The notes beneath the pieces were generated by a model, which worked only from the letters and a program-made list of their open reading frames with translations, was not told where the DNA came from and did not search any database. From Diadophis punctatus similis (taxonomy: Eukaryota > Chordata > Lepidosauria > Squamata > Dipsadidae), in the NCBI GenBank assembly GCA_023053685.1, contig JALIGW010000057.1:2592710-2656709 (forward strand): a DNA stretch of 64,000 nucleotides. The letters are read 5' to 3'. Shown here piece after piece: positions 21,471 to 33,835 of this stretch. How positions within the stretch are numbered: the first letter of the stretch is position 1; each line of letters starts with the position of its first letter. The translations under genes and the position numbers were made by a program.

Positions 21471-24430
21471 GAAGCAGAGTTCAAACATTATGCTGAAATC
21501 TACCACATCAATTTCTCTCTAGCTGACATTTGCCAGATGTGCAGAAGCAGATTTCCAGGATTATGCTGAAATCAGCCTCTGCATTTTCTCTCTAGCTGAC
21601 ATTTTCCAGATGTGAAGAAGCAGAGTTCAAAGATTATGCTGAAATCTACCACATAAATTCCTATCTAGCTGACATTTTTCAGATGTGATGAAGCAGAGTT
21701 CCAGGATTATGCTGAAATCAGCCTCTGCATTTTCTCTCTAGCTGACATTCTCCAGATGTGCAGAAGCAGAGTTCAAAGATTATGCTGAAATCTACCACAT
21801 CAATTTCTCTCTAGCTGACATTTTCCAGATGTGCGGAAGCAGAGTTCCAGGATTATGCTGAAATCTGCCTTGCAATTTTTCTCCAGGTGAAAATTTCCAG
21901 ATGTGGACAAGCAGAGTTCAAAGACTATGCTGAAATCTAACATATCAATTTCTCTCTAGCTGACATTTTCCAGATGAGCGCAAGCAGAGTTCAAAGATTA
22001 TGGTGAACTCTACCACATCAATTTCTCTCTAGCTTACATTTTCCAGATGTGCAGAAGCAGCGTTCCAGGATTGTGCTGAAAACCACCACATCAATTTCTC
22101 TCTAGCTGACTTTTCCAGATGTGCAGAAGCAGAGTGCCAGGATTTTGCTGTAACCACTACATCAATTTCTCTCTAGCTGACTTTTCCAGATGTGCAGAAG
22201 CACATGTCCAGGATTATGCTGAAATCTGCCTTTCAATTTCTCTCTAGCTGACTTTTCCAGATGTGCAGGAGAGTTCCAGGATTATGCTGAAATCTACATC
22301 AATTTCTCTCTAGCTGACATTTTCCAGATGTGCAGAAGCAGAGTTCAAAGATTATGCTGAAATCTACACATCAATTTCTCTCTAGCTGACTTTTCTAGAT
22401 GTGCAGAAGCAGAGTTCCAGGATTATGCTGAAATCTGCCTCTGCATTTTCCCTCTAGCTGACATTTTCCAGATGTGCGGAAGCAGAGTTCCAGGATTATG
22501 CTGAAATCAGCCTCTGCATTTTCTCTCTAGCTGACATTTTTCAGATGTTCGGAAGCAGAGAGCAAAGATTATGCTGAAATCAACCACATCAATTTCTCTC
22601 TAGCTGAAATTTTCTAGGTGTGCACAAGCAGAGTTCCAGGATTATGCTGAAATCTGCCTCTGCATTTTCCCTCTAGCTGACATTTTCCAGATGTGCGGAA
22701 GCAGAGTTCCAGGATTATGCTGAAATCAGCCTCTGCATTTTCTCTCTAGCTGACATTTTTCAGATGTTCGGAAGCAGAGAGCAAAGATTATGCTGAAATC
22801 AACCACATACATTTTCCCCAGCTGACATTCTCCAGATGTGCAGAAGCAGAGTTCAAAGATTATGCTGAAATCTACGACATCAATTTCTCTCTAGCTGACA
22901 TTTTCTAGATGTGCAGAAGCAGAGTTCCAGCATTATGCTGAAATCTGCCACATAAAATTCTCTCTAGCTGACATTTTCCAGATGTGCAGAAGCAGAGTTC
23001 AAATATTATGCTGAAATCTACCATACCAATTTCTCTCTAGCTGACATTTGCCAGATGTGAAGAAGCAGAGTTCCAGGATTGTGCTGAAATCTACCATACC
23101 AATTTCTCTCTAGCTGACATTTGCCAGATGTGAAGAAGCAGAGTTCCAGGATTGTGCTGAAAACCACCACATCAATTTCTCTCTAGCTTACATTTTCCAG
23201 ATGTGCAGAAGCAGAGTTCCAGGATTTTGCTGAAATGTGCCTTGCAATTTCTCTCTAGCTGACTTTTCCAGATGTGAAGAAGCAGAGTTCAAACATTATG
23301 CTGAAATCTACCACATCAATTTCTCTCTAGCTGACATTTGCCAGATGTGCAGAAGCAGATTTCCAGGATTATGCTGAAATCATCCTCTGCATTTTCTCTC
23401 TAGCTGACATTTTCCAGATGTGAAGAAGCAGAGTTCAAAGATTATGCTGAAATCTACCACATAAATTCCTATCTAGCTGACATTTTTCAGATGTGATGAA
23501 GCAGAGTTCCAGGATTATGCTGAAATCAGCCTCTGCATTTTCTCTCTAGCTGACATTCTCCAGATGTGCAGAAGCAGCGTTCAAAGATTATGCTGAAATC
23601 TACCACATCAATTTCTCTCTAGCTGACATTTTCCAGATGTGCGGAAGCAGAGTTCCAGGATTATGCTGAAATCTGCCTTGCAATTTTTCTCCAGGTGAAA
23701 TTTTCTAGGTGTGCACAAGCAGAGTTCCAGGATTATGCTGAAATCTGCCTCTGTATTTTCCCTCTAGCTGACATTTTCCAGATGTGCGGAAGCAGAGTTC
23801 CAGGATTATGCTGAAATCTGCCTTGCAATTTTTCTCCAGGTGAAAATTTCCAGATGTGGACAAGCAGAGTTCAAAGACTATGCTGAAATCTAACATATCA
23901 ATTTCTCTCTAGCTGACATTTTCCAGATGAGCGCAAGCAGAGTTCAAAGATTATGGTGAACTCTACCACATCAATTTCTCCCTAGCTTACATTTTCCAGA
24001 TGTGCAGAAGCAGAGTTCAAAGATTATGGTGAAATCTACCACATCAATTTCTCTCTAGCTGACATTTTCCAGACATGCAGAAGCAGCGTTCCAGGATTGT
24101 GCTGAAAACCACCACATCAATTTCTCTCTAGCTGACTTTTCCAGATGTGCAGAAGCACATGTCCAGGATTATGCTGAAATCTGCCTTGCAATTTCTCTCT
24201 AGCTGACTTTTCCAGACGTGCAGGAGAGTTCCAGGATTATGCTGAAATCTACATCAATTTCTCTCTAGCTGACATTTTCCAGATGTGCAGAAGCAGAGTT
24301 CAAAGATTATGCTGAAATCTACACATCAATTTCTCTCTAGCTGACTTTTCCAGATGTGCAGAAGCAGAGTTCCAGGATTATGCTGAAATCTACATCAATT
24401 TCTCTCAAGCTGACATTTTCCAGATGTGCA
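21471..24430 (+). repeat. 2,960-bp tandem unit, copy 2 (~41 monomers)
   Basis: Copy of the preceding unit. Differences noticed: CCACATACATTTTCC near 22,805 (CCACATAAATTTTCC in copy 1) and CTGTATTTTCC near 23,752 (CTGCATTTTCC). Markers CAGGTG at 23692 and 23837 are 145 bp apart, as in copy 1, so the 13-monomer loss at this site came before the duplication. From about 23,800 the block also matches 13,6xx onward at offset 10,177. Confidence 0.92.
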
Positions 24431-26970
24431 GAAGCAGAGTGCCAGGATTTTGCTGTAACCACCACATCAATTTCTCTCTAGCTGACTTTCCCAGATGTGC
24501 AGAAGCAGAGTGCCAGGATTTTGCTGTAACCACTACATCAATTTCTCTCTAGCTGACTTTTCCAGATGTGCAGAAGCACATGTCCAGGATTATGCTGAAA
24601 TCTGCCTTGTAATTTCTCTCTAGCTGACTTTTCCAGATGTGCAGGAGTGTTCCAGGATTATGCTGAAATCTACATCAATTTCTCTCAAGCTGACATTTTC
24701 CAGATGTACAGAAGCAGAGTTCCAGGTGTATGCTGAAATCTGCCTTGCAATTTCTCTCTAGCTGACTTTTCGCAGATGTGCAGAAGCAGAGTTCCAGCAT
24801 TATGCTGAAATCTGCCACATAAACTTCTCTCTAGCTGACATTTTCCAGATGTGCAGAAGCAGAGTTCAAAGATTATGCTGAAATCTGCCTTGCAATTTGT
24901 CTCCAAGTGAAATTTTCCAGATGTGGAGAAGCAGACTTCAGAGATTATGCTGAAATCTACCACATCAATCTCTCTCTAGCTGACTTTTCCAGATGTGCAG
25001 AAGCAGAGTTCCAGCATTATGCTGAAATCTACCACATCAATTTCTCTCTAGCTGACATTTTCCAGATGTGAGGAAGCAGTGTTCCAGGATTATGCTGAAA
25101 TCAGCCTCTGCATTTTCTCTCTAGCTGACATTTTCCAGATGTGCAGAAGCAGAGTTCCAAGATTATGCTGAAATCTAACACATCAATTTCTCTCTAGCTG
25201 ACATTTTCCAGATGAGCGCAAGCATAGTTCAAAGATTATGGTGAACTCTAACACATCAATTTCTCTCTAGCTGAAATTTTCTAGATGTGCACAAGCAGAG
25301 TTCCAGGATTATGCTGAAATCTGCCTCTGCATTTTCCCTCTAGCTGACATTTTCCAGATGTGAAGAAGCAGAGTTCAAAGATTCTGCTGAAATCTACCAC
25401 ATAAATTCCTATCTAGCTGACATTTTTCAGTTGTGCTGAAGCAGAGTTCCAGGATTATGCTGAAATCAGCCTCTGCATTTTCTCACAAGCTGACATTCTC
25501 CAGATGTGCTGAAGCAGAGTTCAAAGATTATGGTGAACTCTACCACATCAATTTCTCTCTAGCTTACATTTTCCAGATGTGCAGAAGCAGAGTTCAAAGA
25601 TTATGCTGAAATCTAACACATCAATTTCTCTCTAGCTGAAATTTTCTAGATGTGCAAAAGCAGAGTTCCAGGATTATGCTGAAATCTGCCTCTGCATTTT
25701 CCCTCTAGCTGACATTTTCCAGATGTGCGGAAGCAGAGTTCCAGGATTTTGCTGAAATGTGCCTTGCAATTTCTCTCTAGCTGACTTTTCCAGATGTGAA
25801 GAAGCAGAGTTCAAACATTATGCTGAAATCTACCACATCAATTTCTCTCTAGCTGACATTTGCCAGATGTGCAGAAGCAGATTTCCAGGATTATGCTGAA
25901 ATCAGCCTCTGCATTTTCTCTCTAGCTGACATTTTCCAGATGTGAAGAAGCAGAGTTCAAAGATTATGCTGAAATCTACCACATAAATTCCTATCTAGCT
26001 GACATTTTTCAGATGTGATGAAGCAGAGTTCCAGGATTATGCTGAAATCAGCCTCTGCATTTTCTCTCTAGCTGACATTCTCCAGATGTGCAGAAGCAGC
26101 GTTCAAAGATTATGCTGAAATCTACCACATCAATTTCTCTCTAGCTGACATTTTCCAGATGTGCGGAAGCAGAGTTCCAGGATTATGCTGAAATCTGCCT
26201 TGCAATTTTTCTCCAGGTGAAAATTTCCAGATGTGGACAAGCAGAGTTCAAAGACTATGCTGAAATCTAACATATCAATTTCTCTCTAGCTGACATTTTC
26301 CAGATGAGCGCAAGCAGAGTTCAAAGATTATGGTGAACTCTACCACATCAATTTCTCCCTAGCTTACATTTTCCAGATGTGCAGAAGCAGAGTTCAAAGA
26401 TTATGGTGAAATCTACCACATCAATTTCTCTCTAGCTGACATTTTCCAGACATGCAGAAGCAGCGTTCCAGGATTGTGCTGAAAACCACCACATCAATTT
26501 CTCTCTAGCTGACTTTTCCAGATGTGCAGAAGCACATGTCCAGGATTATGCTGAAATCTGCCTTGCAATTTCTCTCTAGCTGACTTTTCCAGACGTGCAG
26601 GAGAGTTCCAGGATTATGCTGAAATCTACATCAATTTCTCTCTAGCTGACATTTTCCAGATGTGCAGAAGCAGAGTTCAAAGATTATGCTGAAATCTACA
26701 CATCAATTTCTCTCTAGCTGACTTTTCCAGATGTGCAGAAGCAGAGTTCCAGGATTATGCTGAAATCTACATCAATTTCTCTCAAGCTGACATTTTCCAG
26801 ATGTGCAGAAGCAGAGTGCCAGGATTTTGCTGTAACCACCACATCAATTTCTCTCTAGCTGACTTTCCCAGATGTGCAGAAGCAGAGTGCCAGGATTTTG
26901 CTGTAACCACTACATCAATTTCTCTCTAGCTGACTTTTCCAGATGTGCAGAAGCACATGTCCAGGATTAT
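24431..26970 (+). repeat. Copy of 14,254-16,793 (offset 10,177)
   Basis: All markers match the earlier region at offset 10,177: GTAACCACC near 24,455, the 92-codon open frame at 24,685 (14,508), and the junction GGATTTTGCTGAAATGTGCC at 25743 (15566). The internal 2,377-bp tandem pair is therefore carried along as a doublet: 23,800-25,743 matches 26,177-28,120. Confidence 0.9.
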
Positions 26971-28854
26971 GCTGAAATCTGCCTTGTAATTTCTCTCTAG
27001 CTGACTTTTCCAGATGTGCAGGAGTGTTCCAGGATTATGCTGAAATCTACATCAATTTCTCTCAAGCTGACATTTTCCAGATGTACAGAAGCAGAGTTCC
27101 AGGTGTATGCTGAAATCTGCCTTGCAATTTCTCTCTAGCTGACTTTTCGCAGATGTGCAGAAGCAGAGTTCCAGCATTATGCTGAAATCTGCCACATAAA
27201 CTTCTCTCTAGCTGACATTTTCCAGATGTGCAGAAGCAGAGTTCAAAGATTATGCTGAAATCTGCCTTGCAATTTGTCTCCAAGTGAAATTTTCCAGATG
27301 TGGAGAAGCAGACTTCAGAGATTATGCTGAAATCTACCACATCAATCTCTCTCTAGCTGACTTTTCCAGATGTGCAGAAGCAGAGTTCCAGCATTATGCT
27401 GAAATCTACCACATCAATTTCTCTCTAGCTGACATTTTCCAGATGTGAGGAAGCAGTGTTCCAGGATTATGCTGAAATCAGCCTCTGCATTTTCTCTCTA
27501 GCTGACATTTTCCAGATGTGCAGAAGCAGAGTTCCAAGATTATGCTGAAATCTAACACATCAATTTCTCTCTAGCTGACATTTTCCAGATGAGCGCAAGC
27601 ATAGTTCAAAGATTATGGTGAACTCTAACACATCAATTTCTCTCTAGCTGAAATTTTCTAGATGTGCACAAGCAGAGTTCCAGGATTATGCTGAAATCTG
27701 CCTCTGCATTTTCCCTCTAGCTGACATTTTCCAGATGTGAAGAAGCAGAGTTCAAAGATTCTGCTGAAATCTACCACATAAATTCCTATCTAGCTGACAT
27801 TTTTCAGTTGTGCTGAAGCAGAGTTCCAGGATTATGCTGAAATCAGCCTCTGCATTTTCTCACAAGCTGACATTCTCCAGATGTGCTGAAGCAGAGTTCA
27901 AAGATTATGGTGAACTCTACCACATCAATTTCTCTCTAGCTTACATTTTCCAGATGTGCAGAAGCAGAGTTCAAAGATTATGCTGAAATCTAACACATCA
28001 ATTTCTCTCTAGCTGAAATTTTCTAGATGTGCAAAAGCAGAGTTCCAGGATTATGCTGAAATCTGCCTCTGCATTTTCCCTCTAGCTGACATTTTCCAGA
28101 TGTGCGGAAGCAGAGTTCCAGGATTATGCTGAAATCAGCCTCTGCATTTTCTCTCTAGCTGACATTTTTCAGATGTTCGGAAGCAGAGAGCAAAGATTAT
28201 GCTGAAATCAACCACATAAATTTTCCCCAGCTGACATTCTCCAGATGTGCAGAAGCAGAGTTCAAAGATTATGCTGAAATCTACGACATCAATTTCTCTC
28301 TAGCTTACATTTTCTAGATGTGCAGAAGCAGAGCTCCAGCATTATGCTGAAATCTGCCACATAAAATTCTCTCTAGCTGACATTTTCCAGATGTGCAGAA
28401 GCAGAGTTCAAATATTATGCTGAAATCTACCATACCAATTTCTCTCTAGCTGACATTTGCCAGATGTGAAGAAGCAGAGTTCCAGGATTGTGCTGAAATC
28501 TACCATACCAATTTCTCTCTAGCTGACATTTGCCAGATGTGAAGAAGCAGAGTTCCAGGATTGTGCTGAAAACCACCACATCAATTTCTCTCTAGCTTAC
28601 ATTTTCCAGATGTGCAGAAGCAGAGTTCCAGGATTTTGCTGAAATGTGCCTTGCAATTTCTCTCTAGCTGACTTTTCCAGATGTGAAGAAGCAGAGTTCA
28701 AACATTATGCTGAAATCTACCACATCAATTTCTCTCTAGCTGACATTTGCCAGATGTGCAGAAGCAGATTTCCAGGATTATGCTGAAATCAGCCTCTGCA
28801 TTTTCTCTCTAGCTGACATTTTCCAGATGTGAAGAAGCAGAGTTCAAAGATTAT
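26971..28854 (+). repeat. 1,884-bp tandem unit, copy 1 (26 monomers)
   Basis: GCTGAAATCTGCCTTGTAAT at 26971 recurs at 28855, and what follows matches at offset 1,884. The unit contains the 92-codon open frame at 27,062 (again at 28,946), the CCACATCAATCTCTC monomer, GTGAGGAAGCAGTG and a cassette P marked by TACGACATC at 28282. Confidence 0.9.
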
Positions 28855-30738
28855 GCTGAAATCTGCCTTGTAATTTCTCTCTAGCTGACTTTTCCAGATG
28901 TGCAGGAGTGTTCCAGGATTATGCTGAAATCTACATCAATTTCTCTCAAGCTGACATTTTCCAGATGTACAGAAGCAGAGTTCCAGGTGTATGCTGAAAT
29001 CTGCCTTGCAATTTCTCTCTAGCTGACTTTTCGCAGATGTGCAGAAGCAGAGTTCCAGCATTATGCTGAAATCTGCCACATAAACTTCTCTCTAGCTGAC
29101 ATTTTCCAGATGTGCAGAAGCAGAGTTCAAAGATTATGCTGAAATCTGCCTTGCAATTTGTCTCCAAGTGAAATTTTCCAGATGTGGAGAAGCAGACTTC
29201 AGAGATTATGCTGAAATCTACCACATCAATCTCTCTCTAGCTGACTTTTCCAGATGTGCAGAAGCAGAGTTCCAGCATTATGCTGAAATCTACCACATCA
29301 ATTTCTCTCTAGCTGACATTTTCCAGATGTGAGGAAGCAGTGTTCCAGGATTATGCTGAAATCAGCCTCTGCATTTTCTCTCTAGCTGACATTTTCCAGA
29401 TGTGCAGAAGCAGAGTTCCAAGATTATGCTGAAATCTAACACATCAATTTCTCTCTAGCTGACATTTTCCAGATGAGCGCAAGCATAGTTCAAAGATTAT
29501 GGTGAACTCTAACACATCAATTTCTCTCTAGCTGAAATTTTCTAGATGTGCACAAGCAGAGTTCCAGGATTATGCTGAAATCTGCCTCTGCATTTTCCCT
29601 CTAGCTGACATTTTCCAGATGTGAAGAAGCAGAGTTCAAAGATTCTGCTGAAATCTACCACATAAATTCCTATCTAGCTGACATTTTTCAGTTGTGCTGA
29701 AGCAGAGTTCCAGGATTATGCTGAAATCAGCCTCTGCATTTTCTCACAAGCTGACATTCTCCAGATGTGCTGAAGCAGAGTTCAAAGATTATGGTGAACT
29801 CTACCACATCAATTTCTCTCTAGCTTACATTTTCCAGATGTGCAGAAGCAGAGTTCAAAGATTATGCTGAAATCTAACACATCAATTTCTCTCTAGCTGA
29901 AATTTTCTAGATGTGCAAAAGCAGAGTTCCAGGATTATGCTGAAATCTGCCTCTGCATTTTCCCTCTAGCTGACATTTTCCAGATGTGCGGAAGCAGAGT
30001 TCCAGGATTATGCTGAAATCAGCCTCTGCATTTTCTCTCTAGCTGACATTTTTCAGATGTTCGGAAGCAGAGAGCAAAGATTATGCTGAAATCAACCACA
30101 TAAATTTTCCCCAGCTGACATTCTCCAGATGTGCAGAAGCAGAGTTCAAAGATTATGCTGAAATCTACGACATCAATTTCTCTCTAGCTTACATTTTCTA
30201 GATGTGCAGAAGCAGAGCTCCAGCATTATGCTGAAATCTGCCACATAAAATTCTCTCTAGCTGACATTTTCCAGATGTGCAGAAGCAGAGTTCAAATATT
30301 ATGCTGAAATCTACCATACCAATTTCTCTCTAGCTGACATTTGCCAGATGTGAAGAAGCAGAGTTCCAGGATTGTGCTGAAATCTACCATACCAATTTCT
30401 CTCTAGCTGACATTTGCCAGATGTGAAGAAGCAGAGTTCCAGGATTGTGCTGAAAACCACCACATCAATTTCTCTCTAGCTTACATTTTCCAGATGTGCA
30501 GAAGCAGAGTTCCAGGATTTTGCTGAAATGTGCCTTGCAATTTCTCTCTAGCTGACTTTTCCAGATGTGAAGAAGCAGAGTTCAAACATTATGCTGAAAT
30601 CTACCACATCAATTTCTCTCTAGCTGACATTTGCCAGATGTGCAGAAGCAGATTTCCAGGATTATGCTGAAATCAGCCTCTGCATTTTCTCTCTAGCTGA
30701 CATTTTCCAGATGTGAAGAAGCAGAGTTCAAAGATTAT
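28855..30738 (+). repeat. 1,884-bp tandem unit, copy 2 (26 monomers)
   Basis: Copy at offset 1,884, with TACGACATC at 30166. At its left edge a cassette-P monomer (GAAGAAGCAGAGTTCAAAG) is joined directly to the cassette-Q monomer TGCCTTGTAAT, which is the tandem junction. The copy also matches 16,794 onward at offset 12,061. Confidence 0.9.
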
Positions 30739-31154
30739 GCTGAAATCTACCACATAAATTCCTATCTAGCTGACATTTTTCAGATGTGATGAAGCAGAGT
30801 TCCAGGATTATGCTGAAATCAGCCTCTGCATTTTCTCTCTAGCTGACATTCTCCAGATGTGCAGAAGCAGAGTTCAAAGATTATGCTGAAATCTACCACA
30901 TCAATTTCTCTCTAGCTGACATTTTCCAGATGTGCGGAAGCAGAGTTCCAGGATTATGCTGAAATCTGCCTTGCAATTTTTCTCCAGGTGAAAATTTCCA
31001 GATGTGGACAAGCAGAGTTCAAAGACTATGCTGAAATCTAACATATCAATTTCTCTCTAGCTGACATTTTCCAGATGAGCGCAAGCAGAGTTCAAAGATT
31101 ATGGTGAACTCTACCACATCAATTTCTCTCTAGCTTACATTTTCCAGATGTGCA
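30739..31154 (+). repeat. Continuation of the offset-12,061 copy
   Basis: After the 1,884-bp unit the sequence continues as 18,678-19,093 does (CCACATAAATTCCTATC, GATGAAGC, GACATTCTCC, CAGGTG marker 30986, GAGCGCAAG). The offset-12,061 match ends about 31,490, where TTTTCTAGATG at 19,430 is TTTTCCAGATG here. This region is the border between the left and right territories of the window. Confidence 0.82.
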
Positions 31155-32092
31155 GAAGCAGCGTTCCAGGATTGTGCTGAAAACCACCACATCAATTTCT
31201 CTCTAGCTGACTTTTCCAGATGTGCAGAAGCAGAGTGCCAGGATTTTGCTGTAACCACTACATCAATTTCTCTCTAGCTGACTTTTCCAGATGTGCAGAA
31301 GCACATGTCCAGGATTATGCTGAAATCTGCCTTTCAATTTCTCTCTAGCTGACTTTTCCAGATGTGCAGGAGAGTTCCAGGATTATGCTGAAATCTACAT
31401 CAATTTCTCTCTAGCTGACATTTTCCAGATGTGCAGAAGCAGAGTTCAAAGATTATGCTGAAATCTACACATCAATTTCTCTCTAGCTGACTTTTCCAGA
31501 TGTGCAGAAGCAGAGTTCCAGGATTATGCTGAAATCTACATCAATTTCTCTCAAGCTGACATTTTCCAGATGTGCAGAAGCAGAGTGCCAGGATTTTGCT
31601 GTAACCACCACATCAATTTCTCTCTAGCTGACTTTCCCAGATGTGCAGAAGCACATGTCCAGGATTATGCTGAAATCTGCCTTGTAATTTCTCTCTAGCT
31701 GACTTTTCCAGATGTGCAGGAGTGTTCCAGGATTATGCTGAAATCTACATCAATTTCTCTCAAGCTGACATTTTCCAGATGTACAGAAGCAGAGTTCCAG
31801 GATTATGCTGAAATCTACATCAATTTCTCTCCAGCTGACTTTTCCAGATGTGCAGAAGCAAAGTTCCAGCATTATGCTGAAATCTGCCACATAAACTTCT
31901 CTCTAGCTGACATTTTCCAGATGTGCAGAAGCAGAGTTCAAAGATTATGCTGAAATCTGCCTTGCAATTTGTCTCCAAGTGAAATTTTCCAGATGTGGAG
32001 AAGCAGAGTTCAGAGATTATGCTGAAATCTACCACATCAATCTCTCTCTAGCTGACTTTTCCAGATGTGCAGAAGCAGAGTTCCAGCATTAT

Positions 32093-32162
32093 GCTGAAAT
32101 CTACCACATCAATTTTCTAGCTTACATTTTCCAGTTATGCAGAAGCAGAGTTCCAGGATTAT
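32093..32162 (+). repeat. Short 70-bp monomer, right-territory subtype
   Basis: This monomer has CAATTTTCTAGCTTAC in place of CAATTTCTCTCTAGCTGAC, so the pyrimidine run is shortened, and CAGTTATGC in place of CAGATGTGC. The same form is found near 39,560, 43,815, 46,100, 53,115 and 57,230, and not left of 32 kb. It is a clean marker of the right-hand macro-units. Confidence 0.85.
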
Positions 32163-33762
32163 GCTGAAATCTGCCTTGCAATTATTCTCTAGCTGACATT
32201 TTCCAGATGTTCAGAAGCAGAGAGCAAAGATTATGCTGAAATATACCACATAAATTTTCCCCAGCTGACATTTTCCAGATGTGCAGAAGCAGAGTTCAAA
32301 GATTATGCTGAAATCTACCACATCAAATTCTCTCTAGTTTACATTTTCCAGATGTGCACAAGCAGAGTTCCAGGATTATGCTGAAATCAGCCTCTGCATT
32401 TTCTCTCTAGCTGACATTTTCCAGATGTGCGGAAGCAGAGTTCAAAGATTATGCTGAAATCAGCCTCTGCATTTTCTCTCTAGCTGACATTTTCCAGATG
32501 TGCGGAAGCAGAGGTCAAAGATTATGCTGAAATCTGCCTTGCAATTTGTCTACAAGTGAAATTTTCCAGATGTGGAGAAGCAGAGTTCAGAGATTATGCT
32601 GAAATCTACCACATCAATCTCTCTCTAGCTGACTTTTCCAGATGTGCAGAAGCAGAGTTCCAGGATTATGCTGAAATCTACCACATCAATTTCTCTCTAG
32701 CTGACATTTTCCAGATGTGAGGAAGCAGTGTTCCAGGATTATGCTGAAATCAGCCTCTGCATTTTCTCTCTAGCTGACATTTTCCAGATGTGCAGAAGCA
32801 GAGTTCCAAGATTATGCTGAAATCTGCCTTGCAATTTCTCTCTAGCTGACATTTTCCACATGAGCGCAAGCAGAGTTCAAAGATTATGGTGAACTCTACC
32901 ACATCAATTTCTCTCTAGCTTACATTTTCCAGATGTGCAGAAGCAGAGTTCAAAGATTATGCTGAAATCTAACACATCAATTTCTCTCTAGCTGAAATTT
33001 TCTAGATGTGCACAAGCAGAGTTCCAGGATTATGCTGAAATCTGCCTCTGCATTTTCCCTCTAGCTGACATTTTCCAGATGTGAAGAAGCAGAGTTCAAA
33101 GATTCTGCTGAAATCTACCACATAAATTCCTATCTAGCTGACATTTTTCAGTTGTGCTGAAGCAGAGTTCCAGGATTATGCTGAAATCAGCCTCTGCATT
33201 TTCTCTCTAGCTGACATTCTCCAGATGTGCTGAAGCAGAGTTCAAAGATTATGGTGAACTCTACCACATCAATTTCTCTCTAGCTTACATTTTCCAGATG
33301 TGCAGAAGCAGAGTTCAAAGATTATGCTGAAATCTAACACATCAATTTCTCTCTAGCTGAAATTTTCTAGATGTGCAGAAGCAGAGTTCCAGGATTATGC
33401 TGAAATCTGCCTCTGCATTTTCCCTCTAGCTGACATTTTCCAGATGTGCGGAAGCAGAGTTCCAGGATTATGCTGAAATCAGCCTCTGCATTTTCTCTCT
33501 AGCTGACATTTTTCAGATGTTCGGAAGCAGAGAGCAAAGATTATGCTGAAATCAACCACATAAATTTTCCCCAGCTGACATTTTCCAGATGTGCAGAAGC
33601 AGAGTTCCAGGATTATGCTGAAATCTACCACATCAATTTCTCTCTAGTTTACATTTTCCAGATGTGCACAAGCAGAGTTCCAGTATTATGCTGAAATCTG
33701 CCTCTGCATTTTCCCTCTAGCTGACATTTTCCAGATGTGCGGAAGCAGAGTTCAAAGATTAT

Positions 33763-33835
33763 GCTGAAATCTGCCTCTGCATTTTCTTTCTCGATGACAT
33801 TTTCTAGATGTGTGGAAGCAGAGTTCCAAGATTAT
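33763..33835 (+). repeat. Private variant monomer with TCGATGAC
   Basis: The near-invariant TAGCTGAC or TAGCTTAC is replaced by TCGATGAC (about 33,791-33,798). I found no second copy. The corresponding place in macro-copy 2 (near 47,380) lacks three monomers that include it, so whether the change came before the macro-duplication cannot be told. A sister monomer near 34,790 has CTTTCTAGCTGAC. Confidence 0.75.

Noticed and set aside
20745..23896. 63-codon minus-strand frames at 20,745 and 23,705
   Set aside because: They span the shortened CAGGTG-CAGGTG joint present in both 2,960-bp units. They are repeat translations, and the single amino-acid difference between them is not evidence of selection.
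157..29224. Seven identical 92-codon minus-strand open frames as a gene family
   Set aside because: They are translations of adjacent monomers. The peptide itself repeats with about 24-residue period where monomers are 72 bp, no start context or domain is visible, and the frames break wherever a 73-bp monomer occurs.
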